64,000 nucleotides of DNA, taken from assembly GCF_002237595.1 (NCBI RefSeq), contig NZ_CP022529.1:5114001-5178000 (forward strand). Direction: 5' to 3'. Origin of the DNA: Labrenzia sp. VG12. Its GTDB lineage: Bacteria; Pseudomonadota; Alphaproteobacteria; Rhizobiales; Stappiaceae. Numbering within the stretch: position 1 is the first letter of the stretch; the number at the start of each line of letters is the position of its first letter. Positions 63,449-64,000 of the stretch are shown here, in pieces. The notes under the pieces are model-generated. The model was given only the letters and a program-made list of their open reading frames with translations. It made no database searches and was not told the DNA's origin. Both the position numbers and the translations under genes were made by a program.

Positions 63449-63490
63449 AAAACGGCGCCTGGGCTTCGGCCCGGCGCCGTTTCTGTTTTT
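63449..63490 (+). terminator. Intrinsic terminator after the small gene
   Basis: Stem AAACGGCGCC/GGCGCCGTTT with inner GGGC-TTCG-GCCC hairpin, followed by CTGTTTTTT. Confidence 0.85.
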
Positions 63491-63606
63491 TGACTGATTG
63501 ACGCCGATTGCCAGGCGTCGTTCTGGCCCTTTGCTTCAGCGCTGGCTGCAATCCGTATCGCGACCCGTTGCCTTGGCGTCGGTGTCGGAGGCAGTGAAAA
63601 CCAGAT

Positions 63607-64000
63607 TCAGGCCAGAACCGGTGCCCTCTTTGCGTGTTGTGCGATGCCGTGGCCGAAAGACCAGTTTTCCATTTTTGTCTCCACCAGGTTGATGAAGATG
63701 TCCTCCGGCCGGATGCCCAGTTCCTTGACCAGTCCCTGCGCAATGCGCCGGAACAGGGTCTTTTTTTGCTCCGTGGTCCGCGTGTCGCTGACGGTCAGCT
63801 GGATCAGGATCAGGTCATCGGAACGGGCGATGTCCATATAATGCCGGCCAAAGACAAAATCCTCGGCCCGGTGTTCGCTCAAGGTCATGAACCTGTCGTC
63901 TTCCGGCACGTCGAAGGTCTCGCGCATGGCCTGGTAGATCTCGTTGAACAGCGTTGTCTTCTGGGCTTCGGTTTTTGAACCCTTGCGAATGGATATCTGG
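63607..64000 (-). CDS. Tautomerase family protein, partial (N-terminus beyond window)
   Basis: The frame is open to the right edge of the window; the visible 130 residues hold the C-terminal part. QISIRKGSKTEAQKTTLFNE at the edge, MRETFDVPEDDRFMTLSEH, FVFGRHYMDIARSDDLILIQ and LGIRPEDIFINLVETKMENW resemble the fused double-domain tautomerases (PF14552-type). The catalytic N-terminal Pro would lie outside. Substrate unknown. Confidence 0.75.
   Translation of the reverse strand, partial: QISIRKGSKTEAQKTTLFNEIYQAMRETFDVPEDDRFMTLSEHRAEDFVFGRHYMDIARSDDLILIQLTVSDTRTTEQKKTLFRRIAQGLVKELGIRPEDIFINLVETKMENWSFGHGIAQHAKRAPVLA

Overview
The window looks like the chromosome of an alphaproteobacterium of the Rhizobiales/Stappiaceae type (Roseibium/Labrenzia-like). 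The basis is protein-level resemblance of pheS/pheT, the PabB-PabC fusion, msrA and the iol genes, plus CGTCAT...ATGACG intergenic repeats. This placement comes from reading alone; no database search was possible.

Layout. (1) 1-13,561 is an AT-richer surface-polysaccharide region. It starts inside a capsule-export inner-membrane protein and carries two FkbM methyltransferases, an IS3-family insertion, an aldolase / HAD phosphatase / CMP-sugar synthetase trio, a large zinc-ribbon methyltransferase-like protein, a sulfotransferase, a GSCFA protein and a phytanoyl-CoA-dioxygenase-like protein. Several genes here are broken by single-base frameshifts in G tracts or by in-frame stops. (2) 14,129-16,851 (minus) is a serralysin-type RTX metalloprotease, frameshifted near its C-terminus. 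(3) 17,611-47,186 is a candidate 29.5-kb genomic island. It is bounded by a 22-nt direct repeat (21/22 identical) whose right copy lies in the 3' end of tRNA-Ser(GGA). A nonsense-interrupted P4-type integrase sits at the left end, and an apparently intact tyrosine recombinase with two HTH proteins at the right end. Inside are two parallel modules (LacI regulator, sugar-binding protein, permease, ATPase, Gfo/Idh dehydrogenase, TIM-barrel isomerase), then iolC-iolD-iolE-iolB, a tartrate/D-malate dehydrogenase with a divergent LysR regulator, and a TAXI-TRAP transporter. (4) 47,173-64,000 is core-like: tRNA-Ser, msrA, a chemoreceptor, pabB-pabC, an AAA-like ATPase, a periplasmic binding protein, a nucleotidyltransferase, three tandem paralogous small exported proteins, pheS/pheT flanking a membrane protein, a LysR regulator and a partial tautomerase.

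How the genes work together. The iol block covers myo-inositol breakdown from oxidation (IolG-like) through dehydration (IolE), ring opening (IolD), isomerisation (IolB) and phosphorylation plus aldol cleavage (IolC fusion). iolA/mmsA is not in the window. Two LacI-controlled ABC importers probably feed inositol or related polyols. In the polysaccharide region the aldolase-phosphatase-cytidylyltransferase order mirrors the KdsA-KdsC-KdsB logic but uses a DRE-TIM-type aldolase; it is the best candidate for unfamiliar chemistry. All three frameshifts found (4111-4119, 8970-8975, 14431-14436) are repaired by adding one G to a G tract, so either slippage/phase variation or homopolymer under-calling must be resolved before these genes are called dead.
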